Shown here: one piece after another, positions 31,189-42,017 of the stretch | Layout: every line of letters begins with the position of its first letter | Position numbering within the stretch: position 1 is the stretch's first letter | NCBI GenBank assembly: GCA_029260115.1 | Contig: JAJDDW010000064.1 | Location: 1 to 64,000 of the forward strand | DNA from: Phycisphaerae bacterium | Lineage (GTDB): Bacteria > Planctomycetota > Phycisphaerae > UBA1845 | Length of the DNA stretch: 64,000 nt | Direction: 5' to 3' | Made by a program: the position numbers and the translations under genes | The notes under the pieces: generated by a model | What the model saw: only the letters and a program-made list of their open reading frames with translations | What the model was told of the DNA's origin: nothing | The model's database searches: none

Positions 31189-31953
31189 CTATTCCGTTGT
31201 CACCGACACAGCACCAAGATCGACACCTTCGAAGATCGCCCTTCCTATACGAAGATAGGTCGCGCCAGCTTCGATACCGTATTCAAAATCACCGCTCATC
31301 CCCAAAGAAAGCTCTTTGAACGCCGGGCCACAAATACGATCGTGCTCAAACTCTTCAAACAACTCTTTGACCCGACCAAACGTATGTCGAATCGCCGAAG
31401 TATCGTCCGTCAAAGGCGCCATAGCCATCAGCCCGCGCACTTCGATATGTTCCAGCGTCATGAGCTGCTCAGCGAGGTGCGTAGCCGCGGCCACCGCAAT
31501 CCCCTCTTTCTGCCGTTCACCACTCGCGTTTATTTGAAGAAAGATGGGCGTCACACGTTCTAATTTTGCAGATTGAATATCAATTTCTTCCGCTAACCGC
31601 AGACTATCGACAGAATGGATCAGGTCAATCCAAGGCAATAGCGCCTTAACCTTATTACGCTGCAAGTGACCAATCATATGCCACTTAGGTCGAGGTCTTG
31701 CGCCAGCGCTCAAATCCCTAGCCCGTCGCCCTAGCCATTCGTGGATCATACCCGCACGTTGCATCAGGTCTTGCGGTTTGTTCTCGCCAAGGTCCTGCAA
31801 ACCCATATCGACCAGCGTGCGCACGACATCTAGGCTAGCGCTCTTAGTCACCGTCACAAGCTTTATCCGTGACGGGTCTCGCCCATACTTCTCGCAGGCG
31901 TCGGCTATGCGCTGGTTAACACGTTTCCAATTTTCTTGTAGCTTTCGTTTCAT
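31189..31953 (-). CDS. YggS-family PLP-binding protein
   Basis: LVTVTKSASLDVVRTLVDMGLQDLGENKPQDLMQRA, WHMIGHLQRNKVKALLPWIDLIHSVDS, LSLGMSGDFEYGIEAGATYLRIGRAIF. Confidence 0.93.
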   Translation of the reverse strand: MKRKLQENWKRVNQRIADACEKYGRDPSRIKLVTVTKSASLDVVRTLVDMGLQDLGENKPQDLMQRAGMIHEWLGRRARDLSAGARPRPKWHMIGHLQRNKVKALLPWIDLIHSVDSLRLAEEIDIQSAKLERVTPIFLQINASGERQKEGIAVAAATHLAEQLMTLEHIEVRGLMAMAPLTDDTSAIRHTFGRVKELFEEFEHDRICGPAFKELSLGMSGDFEYGIEAGATYLRIGRAIFEGVDLGAVSVTTE

Positions 31954-32288
31954 ACAGTCTTTGGCCTATCCGCGCATGCCTTTGTAAATCTAGCTAGCGA
32001 CCACCCTGCCCATCGGCCTATCGCCCAGCGCTTCGACGTCCCCATTATAGCCGAAAATGGACTTTCCGCCCGCGCTACACGACTGCTAGTATAATCGTGC
32101 ACGCGTTTTCCTCCACTATTTTTTGATAAGTAATCATTCTACACCTGTGAGTTTCCCAGAGATTCATCCAAGACCGTCGCCAGAAGAGCCTTTGCCCGCT
32201 ACGATGAACGCATTGTCGAAGGATCATGAAACCGCGTCCCCAGCTGACAGGTGTGGGCGCTGAAATTTAGCGAATCGCTCTCAAAACT

Positions 32289-32915
32289 ATGTCCCACGAA
32301 CCTAAACATGTGATGAACAAAGAATTTGAAATCGAGCAGCCCGATGAGGGAACTATCATCGACCCTATGTCCTGGTACGACTCGCCAGGCCCGTGGGAGC
32401 TGGAGATTGGCTGCGGAAAAGGCAGTTTCTTACTTAGCCGAGCAAAAGACAATCCACATATACGCATGCTCGGCATCGAATGGGCAAACAAATATTATCG
32501 CTATACCGTCGACCGCATGGCCCGCTGGCAACAGACTAACGTCCGGGTCATGCGTACAGATGCTAACGTTTTCGTGATGCGACATCTTCCGCCGCAATGT
32601 CTGGATGCGCTTCACGTATATCACCCAGACCCTTGGCCCAAAAAACGCCACCACAAACGACGTCTCATCCAATCTGATTTTGCCGACATCGTATCAAAGC
32701 TATTAAAACCCGGCGCAGCTTGGCTACTACAAACTGACCATCGTGATTACGCGGATCAAATGCAGGAAGTTCTCTGTCAACGCACTGATCTAGAACAACA
32801 ACACGATCAATCCATCGCCGACGTCGCAGGCCCGGAATGGGCAGGGACAAATTTTCAAATCAAATACGCCCTAGAAGGCCGACCCATCTATCACTTCGCA
32901 TTCAAAAGAAAATAA
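32289..32915 (+). CDS. trmB: tRNA (guanine-N7)-methyltransferase
   Basis: LEIGCGKGSFLLSRAKDNPHIRMLGIEWANKYYRYTVDRM, LHVYHPDPWPKKRHHKRRLIQSDF. Confidence 0.94.
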   Translation: MSHEPKHVMNKEFEIEQPDEGTIIDPMSWYDSPGPWELEIGCGKGSFLLSRAKDNPHIRMLGIEWANKYYRYTVDRMARWQQTNVRVMRTDANVFVMRHLPPQCLDALHVYHPDPWPKKRHHKRRLIQSDFADIVSKLLKPGAAWLLQTDHRDYADQMQEVLCQRTDLEQQHDQSIADVAGPEWAGTNFQIKYALEGRPIYHFAFKRK

Positions 32916-33016
32916 CGCACTCACGATGTCGGATAGCCCAGGTGAAACACTAGTTTACCCGTGTGTTTGTTCATGACGCATGCAGCGATAATTTAACAAA
33001 GATGCGAGAACAAAAC

Positions 33017-35050
33017 CTAAGGTGCGGGTGCGGGCGTAAAATGAAGTGACACCCGCGCGACTTGTCGAGAATTTGTACTGGATTGTACCGAAAGCGTTGC
33101 TGAGAGTAGCGTTTTACCAAAACCCGCGATAGCACGAACAGCGTCCGCCGGAACGAATGATCGACTACCCGCACCATCTACATCGCGATTCGCCTCGACC
33201 TTAACCTCCACAATCGCACTACCACGAAGGATGCGAAACGTAAAAGGTTCGGTCACTTCATCCTGCCTCAAGCGATCTAGAAAATCAACATGAGGCTGCG
33301 CCAAATCTAGCACTTCGTCATCGACAGCCAAAATACGATCGCCCCTCAACACAACCTTGGCAGCCGCACTTCCCGGACGAACGCCCGCCACCAAAATCGC
33401 GCCAGCTTCATCACCAGCTGCGACATCAATACCTAAGACGTTAGGCCAACCCTGCTTCGCTACTGGAATATTCCACCAGCTAGGACTGAGTAGTGACGGC
33501 GCGCCGGCATCAAGCGCCAACAGCCAACTATCTAACTCGTGCGATGCCAACTCCAATTGCGATATAGCCAAACTACGTTGACCGGGCCTCACAGCGAGCG
33601 CATCGGCGACGCCTGGGATCGACGACAAACGCGGGGCTAACCCGTGCTGGGCATCTAAAATGCTCTCGATATGACTCGACGTCACAGCCAAGATAAGCCA
33701 ATCGTCATACGTCGACCACGCAGGATCCGCGTTTCGCAATAGCGATAAAAATGAAAATCGCGATTGACTAGCATATTCGCTCAGTGGCACGTGAATAATG
33801 TGCGAACCCAAATGAGTTTTCAATTTGAACGACGGCGTGCGGCGCTGATCTACCGGGTCTAGAAGCGCGGCTAGCTTGAGTATATTCGCAAAAACGCGCG
33901 TCACCTCTGCACGAGCCTTTTGCTGGTTGTTGGTCCGTATCATCAACGCCACCTGCGGCAGCGACCCCTCAGCCGTGAGCGTCTGTCCCCACACAACAAC
34001 AACATCAGGACCAAGATGGTCCACGATCGAACGACTCGGCGTCTGCTCACCCGCTACGCCCGAGAGCAATGACAAATAACGTTGCCCCCACTGCTTCCCT
34101 TCGTTGGCTAGCAGCGAATCATATAGCGCACCAAAATCAACCGTGCTAGCGGCGGCGAATAATGTGGAATGCGGCAAACGCCGAAATGTCAGCATCGACG
34201 GCACCGAAAGTGGCGGCGAAGCCTTCTTATTCGCCTCCGCAGTCCGCAACACCACATCCAACTGGTCGTCGCCTTCGTATAAAGCGACCATCGTATACCC
34301 AGCGCCTGACCATAGAACAGGAGACTGCGTCGGATCCCCCCCCCTTTTTGGCACATCCGACGATACAAAAATGGTCGCTAAAGGTAGGCCATCTAAATCC
34401 TGTAGCACATTACGAAACGCAGCAATCTCGGCCTTGTTACGCAGCTTGGCACTAATCATTAACCGCTGCGTCTCACGAAGCAGCGACCGCGATGCACTGC
34501 GCCGCGCGATCACCATATAGTGATCGCGTACACACACAAACAGCCCGTCATTAAGATTGATAAACGTAGCCTCACCAAGCTTGCTACTACGCCGACGCTT
34601 TTTCTTAGGGAACCAGCGATCCAACACAGATAAGTCTTTCAAGCGTATTAAAAAATGAGCTTGACCAACTTCGCTCCAGGACGGCGCTATCAGCGCAACA
34701 TCCGTGTGCATCAACTCGTTCACGTCTATAGCGCTATTAACACTTACATATTTTTTCAAACTTTCGCGTAAATCTACCGTCGTATCCAAACTGGCCACGT
34801 CCCCAGTCAAAGCCGGAAGTAAACGACCCGCGCGGGTGCGGGCCAGCGCCTTGTTGAGTATGATCGGCTGACGAATCGTGACGAACAGTCCGGCGGACTC
34901 CGGTACAAAACAGGACATCTCCAGGATACGCCGCTGCGTGACCGACGTAGCTTTGGTCTGCGCAAATGATGGCCCAACCAGCATCAGCCAACAGATAGCT
35001 ATCATGGGTAAGCGAGCGATCATGCGTAACACAGCCCTAAGAAAATCCAA
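33017..35050 (-). CDS. Exported protein with C-terminal PDZ-like domain
   Basis: 677 aa; signal peptide; C-terminal GAILVAGVRPGSAAAKVVLRGDRILAVDDEVLD. Confidence 0.55.
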   Translation of the reverse strand: MDFLRAVLRMIARLPMIAICWLMLVGPSFAQTKATSVTQRRILEMSCFVPESAGLFVTIRQPIILNKALARTRAGRLLPALTGDVASLDTTVDLRESLKKYVSVNSAIDVNELMHTDVALIAPSWSEVGQAHFLIRLKDLSVLDRWFPKKKRRRSSKLGEATFINLNDGLFVCVRDHYMVIARRSASRSLLRETQRLMISAKLRNKAEIAAFRNVLQDLDGLPLATIFVSSDVPKRGGDPTQSPVLWSGAGYTMVALYEGDDQLDVVLRTAEANKKASPPLSVPSMLTFRRLPHSTLFAAASTVDFGALYDSLLANEGKQWGQRYLSLLSGVAGEQTPSRSIVDHLGPDVVVVWGQTLTAEGSLPQVALMIRTNNQQKARAEVTRVFANILKLAALLDPVDQRRTPSFKLKTHLGSHIIHVPLSEYASQSRFSFLSLLRNADPAWSTYDDWLILAVTSSHIESILDAQHGLAPRLSSIPGVADALAVRPGQRSLAISQLELASHELDSWLLALDAGAPSLLSPSWWNIPVAKQGWPNVLGIDVAAGDEAGAILVAGVRPGSAAAKVVLRGDRILAVDDEVLDLAQPHVDFLDRLRQDEVTEPFTFRILRGSAIVEVKVEANRDVDGAGSRSFVPADAVRAIAGFGKTLLSATLSVQSSTNSRQVARVSLHFTPAPAP

Positions 35051-35217
35051 ATTATGGTAGGCACCAATCCACCATCCAACGTCTAAAGAAACACTACCCT
35101 CAGAAACATGTGCTGAGTATAGCCTGCTCTAGAAAATTTATCGGCTCGGTGTGCGTGTTACAAAGATAATATGACGGATTTGTGCCCGGGCAAAAAAAGA
35201 AACGCCCGCTTGCCCGA

Positions 35218-35868
35218 TTAATTGCCCGATGCGCCAGACTCGGCCCCAGCGCCATTATGCGGTTCAGCGGTCTCAACGGGGGCATGTTCATTCATTTGTT
35301 CGAGAACATCGATTTTTTGCAAAATCGTCAGGTCAACTTTTTCCAGCATAGATTCAACATCCTGCCGTTTCGTGTCAAAATTGTTTTGTGACTGGCGAAT
35401 CAGATGTTGAAGCTCACCGGCTGGGGTATCGCCATTAGTTGATTCTAAATCATCGTCCAAGAACGGCTCGGGAATTTCAGAATCGTCAATGACAGACTCA
35501 ACTTGCCCCGTCTCCGCCTTACCGGCAACGCGACCTTTATTCGAATCGAAAAAGCCGAAAAATCCCATCAGGATTACAGCCGCAGCCGCAGCCAGCGGAC
35601 CAGCGACATACAACCAACGCTGCCCACGACGCATCCACGAAGCTTCTCGCTCATCAACACACGCCAATAGCCTGTCCGTAAAATTAGCGTCCAAAGACAC
35701 TGGCTCACGGTCTGACGTCACGATATGCCCGCTAACTTCCAACAGCGCCAGCGCCCGCCGACAGTCGGCACACTTTACGCAATGCGCCCCCAGCTCCGTC
35801 CGTTGGCTGGCCGACAGCTCGCCGTCCAGATAAGCGTCAAACAATTTTTGCGCCGCTTCGCAACGCAT
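35218..35868 (-). CDS. Anti-sigma factor with zinc-finger (zf-HC2-like) N-terminus
   Basis: CEAAQKLFDAYLDGELSASQRTELGAHCVKCADCRRALA (HxxxCxxC), then one TM; directly downstream of an ECF sigma. Confidence 0.85.
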   Translation of the reverse strand: MRCEAAQKLFDAYLDGELSASQRTELGAHCVKCADCRRALALLEVSGHIVTSDREPVSLDANFTDRLLACVDEREASWMRRGQRWLYVAGPLAAAAAVILMGFFGFFDSNKGRVAGKAETGQVESVIDDSEIPEPFLDDDLESTNGDTPAGELQHLIRQSQNNFDTKRQDVESMLEKVDLTILQKIDVLEQMNEHAPVETAEPHNGAGAESGASGN

Positions 35869-35938
35869 GATAATTACCTAACCTTGTTAGTGACCAAACC
35901 AGTTAGCCAAGGCGCTCTGCCCTAGCGTTCAATACCTT

Positions 35939-36556
35939 CTACCCAGCTAAGCCGGAAAGATTGCGAAATTGTAGCAAATCTTTTTCGCTGGTCGATTCCA
36001 GCATATTTCGCAATCGCAAACGCGCCCTGTGAAGATGGCTTTTCACAGTCGCAACTGGCAGTTCTAGAATGCGGGCAATTTCCTGGCAACTCATACTCTG
36101 CCGATAAAACAACAACACCGAAGCCCGTTGTTGCGGCGACAATTGGTCCACCGCCGACCACACATCGCTACGCAATTGAGCCGCCTCAGCCGACTCAACA
36201 TTCTCGGAAGGTGATTCGTGACTTTGTAGTGGCATCGAAGCAAAATCTATATCACCGTTCACCGCCTGCTTCTTACGCATGCGATTCAGGCACATCCGAT
36301 AGCCAATGGTAAATAGCCAGGTACTAAACCGAAATTCAACACGAAATGATTCAAGTGAGGCAAAAGCCTTCAGGAACGCATCCTGACAAACTTCTTCTGC
36401 ATCGTGATGGTTGCGGGTCATACGCCAGATAAAAGCGAACAGACGATCTTTGTGCTGATCGACCAATTCGCGCAGGGCCAGCTTATCCCCGCTACGCGCG
36501 CGCGCGATCAGCTTCCGCTCCAGCTCTCGGATATTTTCTTCCGCAGCTAATTTCAC
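35939..36556 (-). CDS. ECF-type RNA polymerase sigma factor
   Basis: HHDAEEVCQDAFLKAFASLESFRVEFRFSTWLFTIGYRMCLNRMRKKQ and LSPQQRASVLLFYRQSMSCQEIARILELPVATVKSHLHRARLRLRNML. Confidence 0.94.
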   Translation of the reverse strand: MKLAAEENIRELERKLIARARSGDKLALRELVDQHKDRLFAFIWRMTRNHHDAEEVCQDAFLKAFASLESFRVEFRFSTWLFTIGYRMCLNRMRKKQAVNGDIDFASMPLQSHESPSENVESAEAAQLRSDVWSAVDQLSPQQRASVLLFYRQSMSCQEIARILELPVATVKSHLHRARLRLRNMLESTSEKDLLQFRNLSGLAG

Positions 36557-36706
36557 AATACACCTACCTCCATATATTATAACTCCCGCCGAGCGGATAA
36601 GTTGCCCTATAGTGTAACACCTATAAAATCGGCTCGGTAGCTCGTAGGCATCAGAAGATCGCTAAAAATACGTGCTATAGCATACATTTTACAGTAATAG
36701 TGCAAA

Positions 36707-37183
36707 ATGGCCAAGAAAACGACTAAAAAGAAGCCCGAATCATCCGTCTGCCAGAACAAAAAAGCTGGCTTTCGATACGAGATTCTTGAAAAAATCGAAT
36801 GCGGGATGGTATTATTGGGCACAGAAATAAAAAGTTTACGCGATCAAGGAGCCTCACTCGACGAATCTTACGCCCAAATCCGCGGCGACGAGCTCTGGCT
36901 AGTCGACTGCCACATCCCCGCGTACAAGTTCGGGCACACGACCAACCACGAACCCCGCCGACGTCGCAAGCTGCTATTACACAAACAACAGATGAGCAAA
37001 CTAAAGCCCAGAGTCGAACAACGAGGCCAGACGCTCGTCCCACTTCGCATATACTATAACGAACGAGGCATCGCAAAAATCACGATCGCATTAGCCAGCG
37101 GTAAGAAACATGCTGACAAACGACAGGACGCCCGCAAGAAACAACACCAACGCGACATGGAACGCGCTATGCGCGGAAGATAA
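36707..37183 (+). CDS. smpB: SsrA-binding protein
   Basis: NKKAGFRYEILEKIECGMVLLGTEIKSLRDQGASLDESYAQIRGDELWLVDCHIPAYKFG... typical SmpB. Confidence 0.96.
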   Translation: MAKKTTKKKPESSVCQNKKAGFRYEILEKIECGMVLLGTEIKSLRDQGASLDESYAQIRGDELWLVDCHIPAYKFGHTTNHEPRRRRKLLLHKQQMSKLKPRVEQRGQTLVPLRIYYNERGIAKITIALASGKKHADKRQDARKKQHQRDMERAMRGR

Positions 37184-37306
37184 CGAATCGTTTCGTTATG
37201 CCATAGCATGATCTACTTGGCTGTTCGACAATCGCGATGAAAAGGAGTAGGTTGGGCCTCGTTCGATACAAGTGAATGCGGTCGCCGATTTTCAAAGAAA
37301 TGGATT

Positions 37307-38542
37307 ATGATGTCACGGAAGTTCTACTACCGTCGCGGCAATGAAATCCACGGGCCAGTCGGCGTGCAAGAACTCCGGCGGATGGCAAACGACGGCACGC
37401 TGAATAAGGCGGATCACATCAGGCCCGACGGCGAGGAGAAATGGTACGTAGTTGGGACTGTGAAGGGACTCTTTCCTGACCCAACCGCTAATTCGGCGTC
37501 GTCCGGAGATCGCCCTGCAGCCCCCGATGTCGCCCCTGTGCCGCCGCGAGCGCAAACGCCAGTAGAGGAGCTTTCTGACGCAGTTCGTCGGGGAAGCACG
37601 CCCGAGCTAGTGCACACCCCTGGGTTGTCTACCGTTAATGTCCTACTACCTCGTCGTGGGTCTAGCCTAGGAATCGCAGCACTGGTGTTGGGCATCTTGG
37701 CGTTTTTATTCTGTTGGGTTCCGTTATTGGGCGCTATCACGTTGCCGCTGAGTGGTTTAGGTGCGCTTCTGGGCATCATCGGGATTGTCATCGCATTGAC
37801 ACGTAAAGGGGTCGGAATCGGATTTCCGATTGCGGGCACTGCGGTGTCTGTCTTGGCTCTGGTGATTGCGTTCACAATGACATCGGCTATGGTGGCCGGA
37901 ATCGGAGCAGCGGGCGATGCGATAAGCGAAGCCCACGCCCAGCGCGACGCAACCAACCAAGAGCAGGTCAACAGAGCTGCAACACCAAGAAGCGAAACCG
38001 GGGATGTAGAGTCTGCGAGCCAGCGTTCTGTGCGTACTCCGTCACCTCCACCAGAGCCAGAGTGGGCACTGGCCGACTCTCCGGTCAAGCAAGATGGTGT
38101 GCAGATTCAGGTAGTGACCGCGGAAGTGGGTTATGTGTCGGTGAACGATCCGACATCGATGAGTGATGAGCCCAGCCAGTCGAACAATCCACAACTCGTG
38201 ATTACTATCAAACTCACCAACCTCAGTGTTACCAAGAAACTCGACTATCGCACGTGGGCTGGAGGGAGAATGTCATTCGACCGAGATTTTGGAACGCTTC
38301 AGGATAACTTCGGCAACAGCTACAAGCGAGTGAATTTCGGTATTATGAGCACACCAGTAGGGCGAACCCAATCGTCGTCGATCTTTCCAAAGAAGACGAT
38401 TACCGACGTATTGATCTTCGAACCCCCGATCGACGCGGCCGAACACCTAAACCTCGAGCTCCCCGCAAAGAACTTCGGCGGGACTGGAATGATTCGAATC
38501 CGTATTGCCATAACAATGGTTGAGCGGTCAACAGGCGGGTAG
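37307..38542 (+). CDS. GYF_2-domain membrane protein
   Basis: KFYYRRGNEIHGPVGVQELRRMANDGTLNKADHIRPDGEEKWYVVGTVKGLF (GYF_2-like), two TM segments, C-terminal beta-rich domain. Confidence 0.7.
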   Translation: MMSRKFYYRRGNEIHGPVGVQELRRMANDGTLNKADHIRPDGEEKWYVVGTVKGLFPDPTANSASSGDRPAAPDVAPVPPRAQTPVEELSDAVRRGSTPELVHTPGLSTVNVLLPRRGSSLGIAALVLGILAFLFCWVPLLGAITLPLSGLGALLGIIGIVIALTRKGVGIGFPIAGTAVSVLALVIAFTMTSAMVAGIGAAGDAISEAHAQRDATNQEQVNRAATPRSETGDVESASQRSVRTPSPPPEPEWALADSPVKQDGVQIQVVTAEVGYVSVNDPTSMSDEPSQSNNPQLVITIKLTNLSVTKKLDYRTWAGGRMSFDRDFGTLQDNFGNSYKRVNFGIMSTPVGRTQSSSIFPKKTITDVLIFEPPIDAAEHLNLELPAKNFGGTGMIRIRIAITMVERSTGG

Positions 38543-38628
38543 GGCATCCAGATGCGCATCGGGATTGCCTGTTGTCTTCGACTCATCACAATTTACCACA
38601 TATCCTTTCTTCGAGTAGCATAGAAACC

Positions 38629-40374
38629 ATGTCTACTCATCAATCACCAACAAAACGCACAACGCTAGCCATAGCTGGCGTGATATTTTTTACATCTTTA
38701 TTTTCAACCATCACACAAGCTGAAACTAAAGACCCTACTTGGATTGTTCGTGGTAAAGAGTGCATGGTCGCTAGCGATCATCACTTAGCCTCTATGGCCG
38801 GACTTCGGATTCTTAAGCGCGGAGGCAACGCTGTAGACGCGGCCTGCGCCGTCTCCTTTGCACTGGCTGTCTCCAGACCACAAAGCACGGGCCTGGGCGG
38901 TGGCGGGTTTATGATGGTGCGGATGGCTAATAGCGGTGAGACCACCGTCATTGATTCACGAGAAACAGCCCCGGCTGCGTCTTCATCAAATATGTATGAT
39001 CTAGCAGTCGCAGCGGATCCTACCATGGCCCCGCCAAGTCGTTACGCTCACCTTGCCGTAGCCGTGCCCGGCCTGCTAGCAGGTAATACCCAAGCCCTGC
39101 AACAATTCGGCACCATGAAACTCGATGAGCTACTCGCTCCGGCCATTGAGATCTCTACGAACGGTTTCGAGGTTGACGATCATTACGTCAAAGCCTGCCA
39201 TGACGTGCTATCGGCCTATGAAGCGCATCCCACCTTGCGGCAAAGTTGTTCGTATGTATACGAGGTGCATCTTCGCAAGGGAAAGCTACCACGCATCGGA
39301 GACCGTCTACGACAACCGGCACTAGCTAAGCTACTTCAAGCCATTGCAGACCAAGGCCCAAACGTATTTTATCATGGCCCTGTTGCCGCTGCCATTGAAC
39401 AAGAAATGAAGCGACACCACGGCATCATGACGCAGGCAGACATGGCTAACTATCGCGTGTCTCTGCGAGCGCCACTGGTGTCATCCTATCGAGAATTTCA
39501 AATCATCACCGTACCACCGCCTTCGTCAGGTGGTACTTGTATTATAGAATCACTCAACATTCTCGAAAATGTTGATCTTGCCGCCGTGGACAAGTCCAAC
39601 GCGCCACTTGCCCGTCACTATATGATCGAGACGATGAAACACGCCTTTGCAGATCGGGCACGATGGATGGCTGACCCGGCTTTTGCCGACATCCCCACAA
39701 AGCTCATCACGTCCAAGCCTTACGCAAAACGGCTGGCAAGTCTGATCAATCATCACGCCGTTTCGAAAGCGGCTTATGGAACAACGCAATTACCAGAGGA
39801 CAAAGGGACGAGTCATTTTTCGATCGTTGACCGCTGGGGCAATTGTGTCGTTAGCACCGAGACGATTAACACAGAGTTTGGTTCGCTGTCTGCCGTGGGT
39901 GAGTGGGGATTAATTCTTAACAACGAGATGGACGACTTCGCAGCCGAGCATGGCCGCCCCAATGCCTTCGGCCTGACACAATCTGACCGCAACGCACCCG
40001 AACCCGGGAAGCGGCCATTATCGAGCATGTCACCAACCATCGTCTTGAAAGAGCAAAAGCCTGTCCTGTTACTCGGCGCCTCGGGCGGGCCTAGAATCAT
40101 CACCGCAGTACTCAACGTAATGATCAACGTACTCGATTTTAATTTACCCTTAGCCAAGGCCATCGAAAACACGCGGGTACACCACCAATGGATGCCAAAC
40201 GAAGTTGCGTTCGATCAAAAACCCGACGAGTCTATCGCGACAGCATTGCGATCGCTCGGACACACGTTGGCTAAGAAACAAAAAAAAGCCATGGTTCAAG
40301 CCATCCAAATCCACGACGGTGCATTGATCGGTGCCAGCGACCCTCGAAAAGGTGGCAGGCCCGCTGGATATTGA
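38629..40374 (+). CDS. ggt: Gamma-glutamyltransferase
   Basis: GLRILKRGGNAVDAACAVSFALAVSRPQSTGLGGGGFMMV; catalytic Thr region EDKGTSHFSIVDRWGNCVVSTETINTEFGS; signal peptide from the internal start. Confidence 0.93.
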   Translation: MSTHQSPTKRTTLAIAGVIFFTSLFSTITQAETKDPTWIVRGKECMVASDHHLASMAGLRILKRGGNAVDAACAVSFALAVSRPQSTGLGGGGFMMVRMANSGETTVIDSRETAPAASSSNMYDLAVAADPTMAPPSRYAHLAVAVPGLLAGNTQALQQFGTMKLDELLAPAIEISTNGFEVDDHYVKACHDVLSAYEAHPTLRQSCSYVYEVHLRKGKLPRIGDRLRQPALAKLLQAIADQGPNVFYHGPVAAAIEQEMKRHHGIMTQADMANYRVSLRAPLVSSYREFQIITVPPPSSGGTCIIESLNILENVDLAAVDKSNAPLARHYMIETMKHAFADRARWMADPAFADIPTKLITSKPYAKRLASLINHHAVSKAAYGTTQLPEDKGTSHFSIVDRWGNCVVSTETINTEFGSLSAVGEWGLILNNEMDDFAAEHGRPNAFGLTQSDRNAPEPGKRPLSSMSPTIVLKEQKPVLLLGASGGPRIITAVLNVMINVLDFNLPLAKAIENTRVHHQWMPNEVAFDQKPDESIATALRSLGHTLAKKQKKAMVQAIQIHDGALIGASDPRKGGRPAGY

Positions 40375-40419
40375 AACATTTCATGTCCATCTAAATGGAC
40401 CCAGCCCACCCGAAATACC

Positions 40420-41265
40420 CTATTTCTTATGCATTTGGTCAATCATGCTTCGCAAGTGACGATTGAATTCATCTGGCTTCTCTAGCATGATGAAGTGTCC
40501 AGTATCTGGCATAAGCACTGCTTCAAAATCGCCGTACTTACGGTTTATCTTGACTTCGGTTTTATACGGAGTCGCCGCGTTTATGGCCCGGACTGGAACG
40601 CCCGCCGCTGCCAGCGCCGACTTCCCGTCGAATGTGTTGTGAGCGATCAGCAATGAGGTTGCTGCTTTTCGGTCTGCCATAACAGGATTTTGCAGCATTG
40701 ATTTAAGTATTGCGCTATTGCGATCTGCGAAAAAACCGCTTAAAAATCGCGCCCGTGCCCCTTCGAAATCGTCTTCAAATTTCTTAACGAATCGTTTAGT
40801 CGCATCGGGAGACGAAATGTACTCCACATTTTGCAACGCATCCACCGCGACAACGCCCCGAGCAATACCACGCAACTTCGATGCAGCCGCGAGTACGACA
40901 GGACCGCCCATGGAGTGACCCACAAGGACAACTTGTTCAAGTGACAAACCACGAACAACAGACGCAACGTCGGCACCTAACCCATCGATCGACCACGAGT
41001 CACGGTTCGCTCCCGAAGCGCCGTGCCCTGGCAGGTCGATGGTAATGACGCGGAACGACTTACGAAACTCCGGGATTTGCATGCGCCAGTGAGTGTGATC
41101 ACAGGTCCATCCATGCACGAAAACAATGGCTGGTTCGCCGTGCCCCACAGAGGTATAGAAAATGTTAACGCCATCCTCTGCCTGTATCTTCCCAGTCTCA
41201 AGCCCGTTAGCCAAAGCCGTGCCCACCACCATGGAAAACAGTGCCAATGCCAGTCGCATGATCAC
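40420..41265 (-). CDS. Exported alpha/beta hydrolase
   Basis: IVFVHGWTCDHTHWRMQIPEF, VVLVGHSMGGPVVLAAA, DTGHFIMLEKPDEF. Confidence 0.9.
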   Translation of the reverse strand: MIMRLALALFSMVVGTALANGLETGKIQAEDGVNIFYTSVGHGEPAIVFVHGWTCDHTHWRMQIPEFRKSFRVITIDLPGHGASGANRDSWSIDGLGADVASVVRGLSLEQVVLVGHSMGGPVVLAAASKLRGIARGVVAVDALQNVEYISSPDATKRFVKKFEDDFEGARARFLSGFFADRNSAILKSMLQNPVMADRKAATSLLIAHNTFDGKSALAAAGVPVRAINAATPYKTEVKINRKYGDFEAVLMPDTGHFIMLEKPDEFNRHLRSMIDQMHKK

Positions 41266-41308
41266 ACGAAGTCTCCTAACTCAAATGAGCCAAGTAGCCC
41301 ATGTCGTT

Positions 41309-41347
41309 TGTCGTTCTTTCACCTACTAGCCGAAGGTTGACAAGTCT
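41309..41347 (+). repeat. ~40-bp dispersed repeat, copy C (diverged)
   Basis: TGTCGTTCTTTCACCTACTAGCCGAAGGTTGACAAGTCT. Confidence 0.6.
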
Positions 41348-41561
41348 TTATCATCAAACCCGTAGCCACTGGCGCCCAATCCTTATCGTGACAAATGCAT
41401 AATAACCATAAAAAACCGAAGTGCGACTATAAAAAGCAGATCAGCGTACCGACCCACAGGTGTGCCTCATAAATTGTCTCCCCTCCCATTTGACGACCAT
41501 CCCCCATCGCGCATAGGCTAACCATGTCCGGTGATAACCAAAACAAAAGCGGAGCCTGCTC

Positions 41562-41993
41562 GTGAACCAAAATACATCTAACATGCTACTATACGACGAC
41601 GGTTGTCCGCTTTGCACCTTCCAAATGCGCATCATCACCTGGCTAGATTGGTTCAACATCGTGAGCCTAGTCCCGCTGTCACACCCCGATGCCAAGCTCA
41701 TCGCCCCGCAGCTTTCGCGTGAGCAATTACTCGAAGCTGTCCACTGCGTCATGCCCACAGGCCGAGTGCTTCGTGGGGCGCGGGCGTTACGCTTTCTCTT
41801 CATGCGCATGCCGCTACTTATCCCCGTCGGCCTATTCCTTTGGCTGCCCGGCGTCATCTGGGTGGCAGAGATTGTCTACAACGCTGTTAGTCGTAACCGT
41901 CACCTGCTCAGCAAACTTTTCGGCTGTAAAGAAGCCTGCTCGATCATGCCCACGCGCAAACGAGAAGGCGATGTCAAACAAGCGGATTCATAA
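41562..41993 (+). CDS. DCC-family thiol-disulfide oxidoreductase-like protein (DUF393)
   Basis: MLLYDDGCPLCTFQMRIITWLD: the DxxCPxC motif of DUF393. Confidence 0.8.
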   Translation: MNQNTSNMLLYDDGCPLCTFQMRIITWLDWFNIVSLVPLSHPDAKLIAPQLSREQLLEAVHCVMPTGRVLRGARALRFLFMRMPLLIPVGLFLWLPGVIWVAEIVYNAVSRNRHLLSKLFGCKEACSIMPTRKREGDVKQADS

Positions 41994-42017
41994 AATTCTG
42001 TTTAGAAAATAACAACG

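Noticed and set aside
32147-32263. Short GTG-started ORF (VSFPEIHPRPSPEEPLPATMNALSKDHETASPADRCGR) upstream of trmB, flanked by ACACCTGT/ACAGGTGT
   Set aside because: Only 38 codons, no Shine-Dalgarno, no recognisable family; the 8-bp inverted repeat over >100 nt is not strong evidence for an RNA.
36723-37076. 117-aa ORF antisense to smpB
   Set aside because: smpB is unambiguous on the plus strand.
37184-37306. Search for tmRNA (ssrA) next to smpB
   Set aside because: No tRNA-Ala-like acceptor ends or resume-codon peptide tag recognised in the flanking intergenic sequence.
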